Source: Asticcacaulis taihuensis (lineage in GTDB: Bacteria; Pseudomonadota; Alphaproteobacteria; Caulobacterales; Caulobacteraceae). Taken from it: 64,000 nt of DNA. A program made the position numbers and the translations under genes. The stretch lies in NCBI RefSeq assembly GCF_900100255.1, contig NZ_FMTS01000004.1, positions 124,001 to 188,000 of the forward strand, in the 5' to 3' direction. The notes under the pieces were generated by a model. That model had not been told where the DNA came from, did not search any database, and was given only the letters and a program-made list of their open reading frames with translations. Of this stretch, positions 1-8,371 are shown piece after piece. Position 1 is the first letter of the stretch. Every line of letters starts with the position of its first letter.

Positions 1-1282
1 CCTCACGCACCAGGCGCTCATGCAGCCCCTCGCCCATGCCATGCAGGCGCTGGAACTCGAAATCGCGGCGTGGACCGGCCCAGTCTATCAGGGTGGCGAC
101 GGTCAGGGCGTTATGGCCGGCGAAGGCCGGATATACGTGCCTGGCGTCCAGCATGTCGCGGGCACAGGCGAGATAGGAGACGTCGGTGGCCGCCTTGCGG
201 GTAAAGAGCGGATAATCGCTCAAGCCATCGACCTGGGCCTTCTTGATCTCAGAGTCCCAGTAGGCGCCCTTGACCAGACGGACAAACAGCTTCCGGCCCG
301 TAGCCGCACCCAGGGCCTCGGCCCAGCCGACCAGCGGGCGGCAGCGCTTGCCATAGGCCTGGATAGCCATGCCGAAACCGTCCCAGCCCGAAAGCTGCGG
401 ATCGCGCGCCACACCCTCGATGATATCGAGAGACATCATCAGACGCTCGGTTTCCTCGGCATCAACCGTCAGGCCGATCCCCAGACTGGCGGCCTTGCGC
501 GACAGGCTGATCATCATTTCGGTCAGTTCGGGAACGCAGGCTTTTGCATTGGCGACCTCATAGCGCGGATGCAGGGCCGACAGCTTGACCGAGATATTAT
601 GCCCCAGAACCTTTTTCGAGGCGCCGACGGCGGCGATAGCGTTCTCGTAAGATGCGTAATAGGCGTGAGCGTCATCCCAGGTGCGGGCGGATTCGCCCAG
701 CATGTCGAAACTGGCGGTAAAACCCTTGTTTTCCGGCTTGGCGGCGCGATCAAGCGCCTCTTCGATATCGCGCCCCATGACGAAGACCGAGCCCATCAGA
801 CGCATGGCGGCGGCCACGCCGGCACGGATGAAGGGCTCGCCGGCCCGCGCCAGCAGGCCCTTCAGAATCCCGCCCTCATCGGCCACAAGGGCGCGGGTCA
901 GGACCAGGCCGAAAGTCGCCGAATTGACCAGTTTTGAGCCGGACTGGCCGGAATGCGCCTTCCAGTCGGCATCGCCCAGCTTGTCCTTGATCAGCAGGTC
1001 GGCCGTCGTGGTATCGGGCACGCGCAGATAGGCTTCGGCCAGGGATAGCAGGGCCACGCCCTCCTGCGTGTTCAGGCGATATTCCTGCAGGAAGCGGTTG
1101 ATCCAGCCGGTCGATTGCGCGGCACGCAGGTCGTTCAGGATCAGGCGGGCATGGCCCTCGACGCGAGCGCGGGTGGCAGCATCGAGCGTGGCCGCTGGCA
1201 GCAGGCTCTTAAGCACATCGGGTTCCGGCGCCCGCAGGAGGGCGACCATTTGCGAACGGGTCAGGTCAAGCGCGTCTGGCAT
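1..1282 (-). CDS. putA: Bifunctional proline dehydrogenase / P5C dehydrogenase PutA (N-terminal part, runs off left edge)
   Basis: PutA oxidises proline to glutamate in two steps: an FAD-dependent proline dehydrogenase, then an NAD-dependent aldehyde dehydrogenase. Translating the minus strand from the ATG at 1280-1282 gives an open frame of about 427 residues to the window edge with no stop. It starts MPDALDLTRSQM and contains the PRODH-barrel signatures HNISVKLSALHPRY, LTVDAEETERL and RLVKGAYWDSEIKKAQ. No ribbon-helix-helix DNA-binding domain is visible at the N-terminus, so regulation probably rests on the divergent Lrp-type gene next door. The aldehyde dehydrogenase half lies outside the window. 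The identification is firm; the exact start is a little less so because no strong Shine-Dalgarno is seen. Confidence 0.93.
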   Translation of the reverse strand, partial: MPDALDLTRSQMVALLRAPEPDVLKSLLPAATLDAATRARVEGHARLILNDLRAAQSTGWINRFLQEYRLNTQEGVALLSLAEAYLRVPDTTTADLLIKDKLGDADWKAHSGQSGSKLVNSATFGLVLTRALVADEGGILKGLLARAGEPFIRAGVAAAMRLMGSVFVMGRDIEEALDRAAKPENKGFTASFDMLGESARTWDDAHAYYASYENAIAAVGASKKVLGHNISVKLSALHPRYEVANAKACVPELTEMMISLSRKAASLGIGLTVDAEETERLMMSLDIIEGVARDPQLSGWDGFGMAIQAYGKRCRPLVGWAEALGAATGRKLFVRLVKGAYWDSEIKKAQVDGLSDYPLFTRKAATDVSYLACARDMLDARHVYPAFAGHNALTVATLIDWAGPRRDFEFQRLHGMGEGLHERLVRE

Positions 1283-1412
1283 GTGGGGCGGCACCCTTTA
1301 TGGCTGATTATATCTATGGTATATGGCCAAATTTACCGAATGTGCTTGGTATTTTGAAAAGCATTTCCGAATATTATTTTACAAAAGCGGCATATATCCG
1401 AAGGAATTTATC
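1283..1412. promoter_or_regulatory. Divergent putA-putR intergenic control region
   Basis: This AT-rich 130-bp spacer lies between the divergent putA and Lrp-type regulator genes. It contains short TATA-like palindromic stretches around 1310-1330 and 1380-1400 and must hold both promoters. By analogy with other alphaproteobacterial putA/putR pairs it probably carries the regulator's binding sites. No exact operator can be assigned by eye. Confidence 0.5.
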
Positions 1413-1868
1413 ATGCTCGACGAAATGGACAGACGCATCCTGCGCGCCCTTCAAAACGATGGCCGCATTACCAACCAGGCCCTGGCCGACCTGTGCCACA
1501 TCTCCCCCGCTGCCTGTTTCGAGCGCGTCAAGCGTCTGCGCAAGGACGGCTATATTCTCAGCACCATGGCGGTGCTCGATCCGGAAAAGCTCGACTGCGC
1601 CCTGATGATCTTCGTCGAGATCCTGCTCGACCGCACCACCGGCGGCCTGTTCGAGGAATTTGCCCGCGCCGTGAAACGCCGGCCGGAAATCATGGAATGT
1701 CATATGGTCGGCGGCGGCTTCGACTACCTGATCAAGGTGCGGGTCAAGGATATGGCCGCCTACCGACATTTCCTCGGCACCACGCTGGTGGACATGCCGG
1801 GCGTGCGCGAAACCCGGACCTATGCCGTGCTGGAAGAGGTCAAGAATACCCAGACCCTGCCGGTATAA
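1413..1868 (+). CDS. putR: Lrp/AsnC-family transcriptional regulator, probable proline-responsive PutR
   Basis: A 151-residue Lrp/AsnC regulator. The N-terminal helix-turn-helix spans about residues 1-60 (starting MLDEMDRRILRALQNDGRI) and is followed by a RAM/effector-binding alpha-beta domain with the GGGFDYLIKVRVKDMAAY segment. I chose the ATG at 1413 because AAGGAA (1401-1406) lies six bases upstream and Lrp proteins start at this point; the open frame extends upstream to 1323 but without family similarity. It is divergent from putA, the standard arrangement for a proline-sensing activator of proline catabolism. The PutR name rests on this context. Confidence 0.88.
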   Translation: MLDEMDRRILRALQNDGRITNQALADLCHISPAACFERVKRLRKDGYILSTMAVLDPEKLDCALMIFVEILLDRTTGGLFEEFARAVKRRPEIMECHMVGGGFDYLIKVRVKDMAAYRHFLGTTLVDMPGVRETRTYAVLEEVKNTQTLPV

Positions 1869-1946
1869 GGACAGGCGGGACACGGATATGTCAGTTTGCG
1901 CATCCGGCGAGCCCCGTTATGAATTGATCATCGCAAAGGTCACATA

Positions 1947-3347
1947 ATGCCCAAAACGCCGTCCTCTTCATCAAATCCGGCCGCCCGGTCCTGGCATGGT
2001 TTTCTCAATCGTTTCAGCCTGCTGGATGAAAAGGCCGATGACACGATGATCGACGAAAGCCTGCGCGCCGGCGTGGAACTGCGCGGGGCCACGCCATGGA
2101 TTCTGATGTTCGCCATTTTCGTCGCCTCGATCGGTCTGAACGTCAATTCAACCGCCGTGATCATTGGCGCCATGCTGATCTCGCCGCTGATGGGACCGAT
2201 CATGGGCATTGGCTACGGCATCGGCATCTATGATTTTACGCTGATCCGCAAATCCGTCGGCAACCTGCTTATCGCCACCCTGATCAGCCTGTTGACCTCC
2301 ACCGTTTATTTCGCCCTGAGCCCGCTGACCGAGGCCCATTCCGAACTTCTGGCCCGCACCTCCCCCACCATCTGGGACGTGCTGATCGCGCTTTTTGGCG
2401 GCTTTGCCGGCATTATCGGCGTGACCCGGAAAGAAAAAACCAACGTCATTCCCGGCGTCGCCATCGCCACGGCCCTGATGCCCCCCCTGTGTACGGCCGG
2501 CTATGGCCTTGCCAACGGCAACTGGGCCTATTTCCTGGGCGCCTTCTATCTGTTTTCGATCAACTGCGTCTATATCGCCGCGGCGGCCGTGCTGGTGATC
2601 GGCCTGCTCAATCCACCGCACAAGCAATTTGTCGACCCGGTTATGGAAACGCGCGTCAAGCGCGTCCTGTTTCTGGTGGTCCTGCTTACCGGCCTGCCCA
2701 GCCTCTACCTGGCCTATCGGCTGGTCGGCAATGAGGTCTTCCACAGCAAGGCCAGCCAGTTTGTCCGCCAGGAATTCAACTTCCCGAAATCGCATGTGGT
2801 CGAGATCGGTATTACGCCGAAGAACAAACACGTCGAGGTCACTCTGATCGGTGACCGTCTGTCGGCCAGGACGATCGACACCATCCGCACACACCTGCCG
2901 GCCACCGGGCTGAAAGGCGCGATCCTGACCGTTCACCAGGCCGGCGACGACAATATCGATATAAACACCCTGCGTGACGGTATAGTGAAGGAGCTTTCCG
3001 GCAACGAACTGGCTTTAGCGTCACGCGACCAGCAGATTGCCGATTTGCGCCGCCAGGTGGCATGGAGCGCGCAATCAGCGCAACTGACCGCCGAACTGAA
3101 GACGCAATATCCCGATTTGACGGATATTCTAATCGGGGAAGGCGTGGGCGCGGCACCACCGGAAGAGACTGATGGAGACAGCGCAGACTCCGCCTCAATG
3201 GAACCAGAGAGCGCCCCAGAGACGGCGCCTGTACCGATTCTGGTCGCCCATTCCGCCAAACGCCTGTCACGACAGGATATGGCGCGCATTGAAGACTGGT
3301 TCAGGGTCCGCACACAATCCAAAGCCGCCCGCATCGCCATAGATTGA
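1947..3347 (+). CDS. DUF389 family integral membrane protein
   Basis: A 466-residue protein of the DUF389 (TIGR00341-like) family. Hydrophobic segments fill roughly residues 50-270 and include the family-typical NSTAVIIGAMLISPLMGPIMGIGYGIGI stretch and the GVAIATALMPPLCTAGYGLA stretch. A soluble C-terminal region of about 190 residues follows, with an acidic, Ser/Pro-rich linker near residues 400-430. The molecular function of the family is not established. AAAGG seven bases before the ATG supports the start. It lies 78 bp downstream of putR but has no obvious link to proline catabolism. Confidence 0.85.
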   Translation: MPKTPSSSSNPAARSWHGFLNRFSLLDEKADDTMIDESLRAGVELRGATPWILMFAIFVASIGLNVNSTAVIIGAMLISPLMGPIMGIGYGIGIYDFTLIRKSVGNLLIATLISLLTSTVYFALSPLTEAHSELLARTSPTIWDVLIALFGGFAGIIGVTRKEKTNVIPGVAIATALMPPLCTAGYGLANGNWAYFLGAFYLFSINCVYIAAAAVLVIGLLNPPHKQFVDPVMETRVKRVLFLVVLLTGLPSLYLAYRLVGNEVFHSKASQFVRQEFNFPKSHVVEIGITPKNKHVEVTLIGDRLSARTIDTIRTHLPATGLKGAILTVHQAGDDNIDINTLRDGIVKELSGNELALASRDQQIADLRRQVAWSAQSAQLTAELKTQYPDLTDILIGEGVGAAPPEETDGDSADSASMEPESAPETAPVPILVAHSAKRLSRQDMARIEDWFRVRTQSKAARIAID

Positions 3348-3357
3348 GCAAAAAAAA

Positions 3358-3377
3358 GCCGCGCTCTACGGCGCGGC
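3358..3377 (-). terminator. Rho-independent terminator (minus-strand direction)
   Basis: GCCGCG and CGCGGC form a six-base stem around an eight-base loop. On the minus strand it is followed by eight consecutive T (plus-strand A run at 3350-3357). It sits 5 bp beyond a possible 28-codon ORF and about 160 bp beyond the DUF188 gene. It may also block read-through from the convergent DUF389 gene. Confidence 0.6.
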
Positions 3378-3381
3378 CAGT

Positions 3382-3468
3382 TTACAGGGAGGAAACGCCC
3401 AGGAAGGGCATCAGCGCCAGGAAGGCACCGAACAATTGTATAATATGGTGCGATGCGGAAAATTTCAA
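3382..3468 (-). CDS. Possible 28-residue hydrophobic small protein
   Basis: A TTG-initiated frame on the minus strand encodes MKFSASHHIIQLFGAFLALM and eight further residues ending in VSSL, a single hydrophobic helix. Its stop is five bases before the terminator at 3358-3377, which is what one expects of a short transcribed gene. Against it are the TTG start, the lack of a clear Shine-Dalgarno and the small size. I do not recognise a family. It could equally be untranslated 3' sequence of the DUF188 transcript. Confidence 0.22.
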   Translation of the reverse strand: MKFSASHHIIQLFGAFLALMPFLGVSSL

Positions 3469-3533
3469 GGTCGATTGTTACAGATTCAATCACATTGGAT
3501 TTGCGATCCGCAACAATCGTCCAGATTGTGTGA

Positions 3534-3992
3534 TTATCGCGGCCGCCTCAGTTCTCGGCTGATGACCTGATCGAGGGTCTGGAGAAACTGCGAGCGATTG
3601 GTGGCCGAAAACGGCGGCGGGCCGCCGGTAATATCACCCGTAGAACGGATATGCTCCATCAGGGCGCGGCTGGCCAAGGCCGCGCCGATCGAATCCGGCG
3701 TGAACGCCCGGCCATTGGGCGCGACCGCAAGGCCGCCCTTCGCCAGAACGCGCGACGCCAGCGGAATATCATTGGTGATGACCACATCACCCGCCACGAC
3801 TTGCGCCGCGATCCAGTCATCGGCCACATCCGGCCCGGCGTCGACTATCATCCGCGCGATCAGCGGCGACCGGGGTATCTGGATGAAACTGTTCGACACC
3901 ACAAAGGTCTTCAGACCGTAGCGGGCGGCCACCTTGTAGGTCTCGTCCTTTACGGGACAGGCATCGGCATCGATGTAGAGCGCGATCGTCAT
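3534..3992 (-). CDS. DUF188 / YaiI-YqxD family protein
   Basis: A 152-residue protein starting MTIALYIDADACPVKDETYK, the conserved N-terminus of the YaiI/YqxD (DUF188) family, with the later family blocks DDWIAAQVVAGDVVITNDIPLA and PNGRAFTPDSIG. The aspartates in DADACPVK and TNDIPLA suggest a PIN-like nuclease fold, but the cellular role is not established. The ATG at 3992 is chosen because family members start here; the open frame continues upstream without similarity. Transcription converges on the DUF389 gene. Confidence 0.88.
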   Translation of the reverse strand: MTIALYIDADACPVKDETYKVAARYGLKTFVVSNSFIQIPRSPLIARMIVDAGPDVADDWIAAQVVAGDVVITNDIPLASRVLAKGGLAVAPNGRAFTPDSIGAALASRALMEHIRSTGDITGGPPPFSATNRSQFLQTLDQVISRELRRPR

Positions 3993-4116
3993 AGCGCGTC
4001 GTAACAGATCGGGTTCGCCATTCCCACATAATTTGCGCCTGCAACGGGTTAGGGCTTGGCGAAAGTGTCCTTTTAACCGAGACTGTTTTGACCTTTGCAA
4101 AAGAGCCTTTCGCGCC

Positions 4117-5385
4117 ATGAGATACACTGCCGCCTTTTGTTCGCTCGCTTTTGCCGCAGCCTCTTTTTTGCCGGTTCCGGCCCCTGCCGAAGTCTTTAAG
4201 GCGCGGCGGGCAGAAGATTTGCGCACCTCGATCGGTGTGGTGACTCATTTCAACTATACGGACGGCACCTATGCGCGGCCGGATGAAGCGGTTCGGGCCC
4301 TGGCCTATCTGGGCATCTCCCATTTGCGCGATCAGTCGCCAACGCCCTGGATCAGGGGATCGGCGCCGCTACAGACCTATGCCGACCTCATGAAACACGG
4401 ATATCGTTTCAATTTTTTGGCGCTGGGCGACAAGTTCGATCCCTCAGCAACCACTGTACAACTCACGAAGCTTGAAGAAGCCTGTCCCGGCATGATTGAC
4501 GCGATAGAGGGATTTAACGAGGTCGATCACGCGCCGGTATCATATCAAGGTAAAACAGGCCCTGACGCGGCCATTAAAGCCCAGACCGCGCTTTATGCCG
4601 CCATTCGGGCCGATCCTGTTTTGGGGCACTTACCCGTTTACGACCTGACAGGCGCAGACTGGCCCAAGCCTGGTGAAAAACGGGCAGACTTCGTCAACGC
4701 ACACCTCTACCCGCAAAACGGCAGTCCGCCGGCCGACTGGTTCAGTGACGCCGCGGACAGGGCGCTCAAACAGGAAAGCCCCCTCGTGGTCAGCGAGTTC
4801 GGTTATGCCTCCCTGCCGGAAAGCGGCTGGCTGGTGATCGGGGTCGATCAGCGGAGTCAGGCCAAGGGCCTGTTGCTTGGACTTTTCCAGGGCTTCTCAC
4901 GCAATATAGAACGCACCTATATTTACGAATTGTTTGATGAAAAGCCCGATCCCGCCCTGAAGGAACGAGAGTTCCACTTTGGACTCTTCGATGCGAACTA
5001 CCGGCAAAAGGCAGCCGCGAAGGCCATTCATAACCTCACTACGATACTAGGCGATCCGTCTGCCACCAACCGGACTTTCCAGCCCGGTTCGATAGATGTG
5101 AATGTCGATGCGTTTCCCCAGGGCATACGCGGCCTGGTTATAGCCAAGACGGACGGCACCCTGTTCCTGGCCATGTGGAACAATACGGCTTTCTGGAACC
5201 GGCCGACAGGCACGCCTCTGGAAAGTGCGCCCGTTTCGGTGACTCTGGCCCTGCCGGATGGCCTCAAGGCGCGGGCGTTATTTGACCCCCTGGAAAGCGC
5301 AGAAGCGGTCAGGGCATTCACCGGCGAATCTTCGCTCACCCTTGATGTGCCTGATCATCCCGTTCTGTTGCAGGTCAGGCGCTGA
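4117..5385 (+). CDS. Secreted clan GH-A-like glycoside hydrolase
   Basis: A 422-residue protein with an N-terminal signal peptide (about residues 1-25, MRYTAAFCSLAFAAASFLPV, then an Ala-rich cleavage region). The rest resembles a TIM-barrel glycosidase of clan GH-A. The Asn-Glu pair in EGFNEVDH (near residue 140) fits the acid/base position, and the Glu in VVSEFGYAS (near residue 230) fits the nucleophile. A C-terminal beta-sandwich-like region (about 330-422) follows. The substrate is unknown. Its position at the edge of exopolysaccharide cluster 1 suggests trimming or turnover of the secreted polymer. I cannot name the GH family. The ATG at 4117 was preferred over 4033 because it places the signal peptide at the N-terminus. 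Confidence 0.72.
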   Translation: MRYTAAFCSLAFAAASFLPVPAPAEVFKARRAEDLRTSIGVVTHFNYTDGTYARPDEAVRALAYLGISHLRDQSPTPWIRGSAPLQTYADLMKHGYRFNFLALGDKFDPSATTVQLTKLEEACPGMIDAIEGFNEVDHAPVSYQGKTGPDAAIKAQTALYAAIRADPVLGHLPVYDLTGADWPKPGEKRADFVNAHLYPQNGSPPADWFSDAADRALKQESPLVVSEFGYASLPESGWLVIGVDQRSQAKGLLLGLFQGFSRNIERTYIYELFDEKPDPALKEREFHFGLFDANYRQKAAAKAIHNLTTILGDPSATNRTFQPGSIDVNVDAFPQGIRGLVIAKTDGTLFLAMWNNTAFWNRPTGTPLESAPVSVTLALPDGLKARALFDPLESAEAVRAFTGESSLTLDVPDHPVLLQVRR

Positions 5386-5413
5386 TTCATACACCCGGCT
5401 GTAGGTACCAGAC

Positions 5414-6145
5414 TTAATACGAACCACGCTGCGTCAGGATGCTCGGACCGGTAGCGGCAAGAATGTAGAGGTACAGGCCAAGACTACGGCGGCGGCAATA
5501 GAGGCGATCCATTGCCACCCGGCGATGGTAGCTGACATTGTTGCGGCCGGAAACCTGCCACAATCCCGTAATACCCGGCTTGACGGAAGCGTAACGAACG
5601 AAGGTACGACCGTACTTGCAGATCTCTTCCTGCACAATGGGCCGCGGTCCGACCAGGCTCATATCGCCTTTCAGCACATTCCACAGTTGCGGAAATTCAT
5701 CCAGGCTGGTCTTGCGAATAAAACGACCGAAACCCGTGATACGCGGGTCATTCTTCAGTTTATGATCCCGTATCCATTCGGCACGGGCGGCCGGATCGGT
5801 GGCCAGCAAATTCTGAAGCCGAACTTGCGAGTCTGCCAGCATACTGCGGAATTTGTAACAGGTGAAATCCCTGCCGCCATAGCCTATCCGGGTCTGCCCG
5901 AAAAAGATCGACCCGCCGTCCTGCGCCTTGACCATCAGGCCAACCGAAATCAACACCGGTGCGAAGAAAATCAGCGCAAACAGGCTGATGATTATATCGA
6001 GAGCACGGATCAGCGTATCCGAGGACCCTTTGCCCAGGCGTTTGAACACAGGAAACGATGGACGCGATTTTTCAATGATCGCGTACTGCAAGGTCAGATC
6101 GGCATTGTCGTCAATCTGAACGCTTTGCCCCCTTACATAGTACAT
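5414..6145 (-). CDS. Polyprenyl-phosphate sugar-1-phosphate transferase (bacterial sugar transferase family)
   Basis: This enzyme class transfers a sugar-1-phosphate to undecaprenyl phosphate, the first membrane step of exopolysaccharide repeat-unit synthesis. The 243-residue product has one hydrophobic helix (about residues 45-70) and then the complete family core: a [19 protein letters not shown] block, the [20 protein letters not shown] block, LVGPRP, and the C-terminal [10 protein letters not shown]. It is the short monotopic type (PssY/HfsE-like), without the N-terminal multi-helix domain of WbaP. ATG 6145 has a weak upstream GGA; an alternative TTG at 6175 would add ten residues. It is separated from and divergent to gene 6648. 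Confidence 0.9.
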   Translation of the reverse strand: MYYVRGQSVQIDDNADLTLQYAIIEKSRPSFPVFKRLGKGSSDTLIRALDIIISLFALIFFAPVLISVGLMVKAQDGGSIFFGQTRIGYGGRDFTCYKFRSMLADSQVRLQNLLATDPAARAEWIRDHKLKNDPRITGFGRFIRKTSLDEFPQLWNVLKGDMSLVGPRPIVQEEICKYGRTFVRYASVKPGITGLWQVSGRNNVSYHRRVAMDRLYCRRRSLGLYLYILAATGPSILTQRGSY

Positions 6146-6647
6146 CAGGTTTTCCAATCGACTTATCTTCCGCAAAAATTAAGCTTGTTTAACGCCGCTG
6201 GAGTCAAGGTGCAAGTGATGCCGCATAGAGAGTTGCGCGCTTTTTTGCCTCAAATCAGCCTTTTTTGCCACAGCAGGTTTAATGGTATTTTAGCACCACA
6301 AAAAACTCTGGCAGTTCTACAGAATGACCCCACATTGAGCGTTGTATCTCAGGTCTGCATAAAATGTGCCAAACATTTCGGCACAGCCTGCCGCCCACTC
6401 AATTATAAATTCAAACGAACCAAGCTATAAGGTTAATAAATCAAATGCCTATACGATTATCAGATTGGGCACCTTTTAATATTAGACTTACGGCTGCGAA
6501 CAATGCGCTGGATTTTAAATTAACGCGCAATAGTTCAGCATCAATCACAGGCCGATACCAGCACTGCGTTAACCACAGGCTGAAAGCAAGCCTTAAGCAT
6601 TAAGTGCCATATTACCGATAGTTGTCGTGCGTTGAAGGGAGAAGCCC
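6146..6647. other. AT-rich intergenic region without recognised gene
   Basis: About 500 bp between the sugar transferase (minus) and the small membrane-protein gene (plus). It is clearly more AT-rich than its surroundings and has several TTAA words (for example 6179-6193 and 6593-6603), but no pair with the exact TTAA-N7-TTAA spacing of a canonical CtrA site was found. It presumably carries promoters for both flanking genes. The open frames crossing it show no coding character. Confidence 0.5.
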
Positions 6648-6923
6648 ATGCCACGCTTAAAGGTAAGTCCGGAAGCGGCGCACATGGAACCGGAGGCGGG
6701 GGTTCCGGAACCTGAAGCCGCAATCCTGGTTAAAGCTTCCAGCGATATGACCCCGCATCAATCGCCTGCTCTTGCCCTCCAGGCGCGCTTGGAAAAATCA
6801 TGGGAAGCCAGGCACGATCATGAGGTTGTGCAAACAGCCAGGGTTCCTTTTGGCTGGACGCTTATAGGGGTGTCACTTGTGTGCGCGGCCTTCTGGTACA
6901 TGCTTCTGCAACTGATATTCTGA
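6648..6923 (+). CDS. Small membrane protein with C-terminal transmembrane helix, unknown function
   Basis: A 91-residue protein preceded by a good ribosome site (AGGGAG seven bases before the ATG). The first 65 residues are charged and Pro/Ala/Glu-rich; the last about 22 (VPFGWTLIGVSLVCAAFWYM and beyond) form one hydrophobic helix ending in LQLIF. This topology suggests a tail-anchored inner-membrane protein. It is convergent with the following polymerase-like gene, whose stop lies only two bases away. No family recognised. Its location inside the polysaccharide cluster suggests an accessory role, but that is inference. Confidence 0.6.
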   Translation: MPRLKVSPEAAHMEPEAGVPEPEAAILVKASSDMTPHQSPALALQARLEKSWEARHDHEVVQTARVPFGWTLIGVSLVCAAFWYMLLQLIF

Positions 6924-6925
6924 TA

Positions 6926-8212
6926 TCAGACCATGGAACGGGGCGGATGAGTCGTTGTCCTGTTGCCGGCCATGGCAAACCCGCACCCCATCAGTAATGC
7001 CATGAACATCGCCAGCGCCGGCTCCTGAAAGGCATAGTCGGTGAAGCCGTGCAGCAGGAATACCAGGTAACCCGCAAGAATGGCCCAGATACGGCCGCTC
7101 ATTTGGTGGCGGTGCCTCGCGCCTGATATCATTGGCCACAAAATGGCAAGGTTCAGAATGGCCAGGCTTAGAAGACCGACGCCTCCTGTTTCCTCGAACC
7201 ATTGCAGATAAACATTATGCGCGGCCCGTATAACCGCCAGGGCGGAGTAATCCGCAGCCGTTACAATGTGATTGTTAATTGTGTTGAATGAGCCCGGTCC
7301 GGCGCCGAACCAGGGATGCTGCATGGCGAAAGTAAAATGACTTTTCAGTATGGTGGCCCTCACCGCCGCATCGTTATCTATCCCGCCCAGACGTCCGATA
7401 ACGCTTATTAATGGCGCAGCGAAAACGAGGGTCAGCACGATGACGATGGCCGCCACACCGGCCGCCAGTTTGGGCAGTGGCAGGTAATTACGCAGCAACA
7501 TGACGCAGAGCACCGCGCTGCCGATGAGGGTTGAAAAGATCGCGCCGCGCGAAACCGTCAGCATAAGGGCGGCCAGGCTTACGATCCAAATCCCCGCCAT
7601 AGCCGGGTCTATGCGTTCCAGTATCTGGGATTCCCGCCGGGATCGCACGCGGCTAATCAGTCGTCCAAGCGCCATAACGGACATGGCCCCGAAAAGCGTA
7701 CCGGCGCTGTTGGGTGAACTGAATGCGCCCGTCAAACGCCCGGCACCGAACTTTTCAAACCCATAAATGCCGTCCGGGTCCAGGATGAACATAAGAATGG
7801 ATGCCCCCGCCCAGACTCCACCAACATATAGCAAAGCCTCAAACAGCTTTTTCGCCTGCTCGTCCGTCAAAGAACACCGTAAGCCAAGCGCGAAGGCGCA
7901 AATGACACCGCCCATCTTTATAGCGGCCAGCCAGGCCGCCGATGGATCATAGGCCGCTAAAAACGCCGAAATGACGAAGGTGGTGAAAAAAATAGCCAGA
8001 GCGATCAAAAGATGCCGGATCGACTTGCGTTGCACCAATGCGGGACACTCTGGCGCCGGCAGTATAAAGGCCAGGGCTGTCAGGACTGCAAAAAAGAACA
8101 CGAGGGTTACGGCTTGGGCGGGCAAATCGGACCCTGGTATCGCAAAGGCTATCAAAACGATTGCCGATACCAGAACCGGCCACAGCCAGATTTTATATTT
8201 ATACCATACCAC
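6926..8212 (-). CDS. O-antigen ligase/polymerase-like membrane protein (Wzy_C type)
   Basis: A 428-residue polytopic protein with about ten hydrophobic segments. The large periplasmic loop ends in the family-typical HPWFGAGPGSFNTIN segment followed by RAAHNVYLQWFEETGGVG, matching the Wzy_C (O-antigen ligase/polymerase) signature with its conserved His and Glu. Such proteins polymerise lipid-linked repeat units or ligate glycans to an acceptor. A GTG start at 8212 with GAGG six bases upstream is the best start. It is one of two such proteins in cluster 1; the other is at 10803-12251. Confidence 0.85.
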   Translation of the reverse strand: MVWYKYKIWLWPVLVSAIVLIAFAIPGSDLPAQAVTLVFFFAVLTALAFILPAPECPALVQRKSIRHLLIALAIFFTTFVISAFLAAYDPSAAWLAAIKMGGVICAFALGLRCSLTDEQAKKLFEALLYVGGVWAGASILMFILDPDGIYGFEKFGAGRLTGAFSSPNSAGTLFGAMSVMALGRLISRVRSRRESQILERIDPAMAGIWIVSLAALMLTVSRGAIFSTLIGSAVLCVMLLRNYLPLPKLAAGVAAIVIVLTLVFAAPLISVIGRLGGIDNDAAVRATILKSHFTFAMQHPWFGAGPGSFNTINNHIVTAADYSALAVIRAAHNVYLQWFEETGGVGLLSLAILNLAILWPMISGARHRHQMSGRIWAILAGYLVFLLHGFTDYAFQEPALAMFMALLMGCGFAMAGNRTTTHPPRSMV

Positions 8213-8371
8213 GCTGACCTCGCATTTTTGACCTTATAGGTGAGGACTCGCCACAGGGCGACATCTTGGCACAGCTAAAATAAAAATCAGACTAAAGATA
8301 TATAAAGGTGTAGGTGCATAATATAGGTCTCACAGACGCCAGTCCTCTTATGTTGCAGCACCCGTATCCTG

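Noticed and set aside
20-937. Long plus-strand open frame (305 codons) at the left edge
   Set aside because: It is the shadow of putA on the minus strand, which shows clear PRODH motifs across the whole stretch.
6179-6193. Possible CtrA-binding site (TTAA pair)
   Set aside because: The two TTAA words are six rather than seven bases apart and flanking bases do not fit; not called.
5525-6430. 301-codon plus-strand frame opposite the sugar transferase
   Set aside because: Shadow of the sugar transferase that extends into the AT-rich spacer; no coding features.
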